The notes under the pieces were generated by a model that saw only the letters and a list, made by a program, of their open reading frames with translations, was not told the DNA's origin and did not search any database. A stretch of 15,901 nucleotides of DNA from an uncultured Campylobacterota bacterium. Lineage in GTDB: Bacteria > Campylobacterota > Campylobacteria > Campylobacterales > Arcobacteraceae. Shown in pieces: positions 15,284 to 15,901 of the stretch (positions within the stretch are counted from its first letter, which is position 1; every line of letters starts with the position of its first letter). The stretch covers positions 1 to 15,901 of the forward strand of contig CAIJNA010000166.1 of NCBI GenBank assembly GCA_903821805.1. Direction: 5' to 3'. The position numbers and the translations under genes were made by a program.

Positions 15284-15582
15284 TGTATATGGTTTCTATA
15301 ATTTTTATCCTTTTGCTTTTGAGTATTTTTGGAGCACTTCTTTATTACAAAAGCAAAAATCAAAGACAAAGAATGCTTGAAAAGAATGAATGCCCAGATT
15401 GTGGAGCCAAAAAAAAGACTTTTAAGGATATGGCAAATGGTGTTACATTTGAATCGTTACCAATTAAAGAGCGAGTATTAAAAAGTCATGGGTGCACTGG
15501 AGTTTATGAGATAGAGTATAGTTGTACAAGCTGTAATTTAAGGGAAATACACAATTCATTAAGTAGAGGATGTGGAGTTTAG
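15283..15582 (+). CDS. Single-pass membrane protein with zinc-ribbon domain, unknown function
   Basis: I do not recognise this 99-aa protein. Residues 3-22 are one hydrophobic helix, followed directly by a basic stretch (YYKSKNQRQR). By the positive-inside rule the N-terminus is outside and the rest is cytoplasmic. The soluble part has C37-P-D-C40 and C81-T-S-C84, a four-cysteine zinc ribbon, plus C71 and C97. The ATG at 15283 shares its A with the TAA stop of the rhomboid gene (TAATG), so the two are translationally coupled; a second ATG at 15289 is possible. The same frame opens upstream inside the rhomboid gene, but that would give a frame-shifted cysteine-rich N-terminus and no ribosome binding site. 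Its topology would suit a substrate or partner of the rhomboid protease. Confidence 0.8.
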   Translation: MYMVSIIFILLLLSIFGALLYYKSKNQRQRMLEKNECPDCGAKKKTFKDMANGVTFESLPIKERVLKSHGCTGVYEIEYSCTSCNLREIHNSLSRGCGV

Positions 15583-15596
15583 AAATTACTATTTAT

Positions 15597-15657
15597 TATA
15601 ATACTTACTTTAAATATAGTTCACTATAATTATCTCTTAAAATTTATTATTTAGGAG
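15597..15657 (+). promoter_or_regulatory. Promoter region and ribosome binding site of the thioredoxin-like gene
   Basis: Two TATAAT boxes occur, at 15597-15602 and 15625-15630. The nearer one would start transcription near 15637, giving a leader of about 25 bases that includes AGGAG at 15653-15657 ahead of the ATG at 15663. The surrounding DNA is very AT-rich, so the farther box could be chance. Confidence 0.55.
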
Positions 15658-15662
15658 TAAAA

Positions 15663-15901
15663 ATGTCTAAATTCTTTATATCATTTATTTTCTCATCGTT
15701 TTTCTTTGCTAGTTCATTGTTTTCCGCTAGTTCAACAGATTTTTTTGATTTTTCATCAGAAAGTTTTAAAGAAGATTTGCAAACTGCAAAAGATGAAGGA
15801 AAGCAGGGGATTATGATATTTTTTGGAATGGATGATTGTCCATTTTGTCATAAAATGAAAAAAACAGTTTTAAATCAACCTGATGTAATAAAATACTACA
15901 A
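15663..15901 (+). CDS. Exported thioredoxin-like protein with CPFC motif (partial)
   Basis: The first 79 residues are present; the rest runs off the window. A signal peptide (MSKFF, a hydrophobic Phe/Ser-rich core, SLFSA, likely cut near residue 22) sends it to the periplasm. Then comes an acidic helix (SFKEDLQTAKDEG) and a strand and active site, GIMIFFGMDDCPFCHKMKK, with C59 and C62. A helix with CxxC after 'IMIFF' is typical of the SoxW/thioredoxin_7-like periplasmic reductases that act on disulfides or support cytochrome and sulfur-oxidation enzymes. The exact subfamily cannot be told from the N-terminal half. AGGAG precedes the ATG and it appears to have its own promoter. Confidence 0.8.
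   Translation, partial: MSKFFISFIFSSFFFASSLFSASSTDFFDFSSESFKEDLQTAKDEGKQGIMIFFGMDDCPFCHKMKKTVLNQPDVIKYY

Noticed and set aside
1..15901. Mobile elements, CRISPR, phage genes, toxin-antitoxin pairs
   Set aside because: No transposase, integrase, regularly spaced repeats or phage-like genes were found; base composition and gene order look like a stable chromosomal core.

Overview
The window is a low-GC, densely packed chromosomal segment that looks like a member of the Campylobacterota (former Epsilonproteobacteria). The evidence is the gene set and order: a bamD-type lipoprotein next to lon, a NIF-type nifS-nifU pair serving as a general Fe-S system, a c-subunit gene (atpE) standing apart from the rest of the ATP synthase operon with a signal-peptide-like N-terminus, a bpt/murG pair, and promoters with TATAAT -10 boxes and no obvious -35. 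A free-living Sulfurimonas-like or Arcobacter-like organism is plausible, but the genus cannot be fixed from the sequence alone.

Layout. 1-138: the 3' end of a probable SurA/PEB4-like peptidyl-prolyl isomerase. 340-1419 (+): a class I methyltransferase with an NPPW motif. 1443-1903 (-): atpE, a terminator-like hairpin and tRNA-Leu(GAG) packed together. 1904-2298: a 395-bp divergent intergenic region with an 18-bp palindrome and a probable nifS promoter. 2299-4514 (+): nifS-nifU. 4495-4597: three consecutive perfect hairpins separating convergent operons. 4616-6610 (-): bpt-murG and a 70-aa unknown gene. 6750-10632 (+): gdhA-glnD, four bases apart. 10736-11653 (+): family II manganese pyrophosphatase. 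11714-15582 (+): bamD-lon-rhomboid-zinc-ribbon membrane protein, tightly packed. 15663-end (+): the start of an exported thioredoxin-like protein.

How the genes fit together. Most are housekeeping: Fe-S assembly (NifS supplies sulfur to the three-domain NifU scaffold), peptidoglycan lipid II synthesis (MurG), N-degron tagging (Bpt), ammonia assimilation with its PII-modifying sensor (GdhA, GlnD), pyrophosphate removal, outer-membrane assembly (BamD) and proteolysis (Lon, rhomboid). I see no mobile element, CRISPR array, phage gene or toxin-antitoxin locus, and no wholly new system. The best leads are the rhomboid with its TAATG-coupled single-pass zinc-ribbon partner beside lon; the triple hairpin cluster after nifU; the tRNA-Leu gene just below the atpE hairpin; a possibly leaderless bpt mRNA; and a 9-codon ORF coupled to gdhA by an ATGA overlap.
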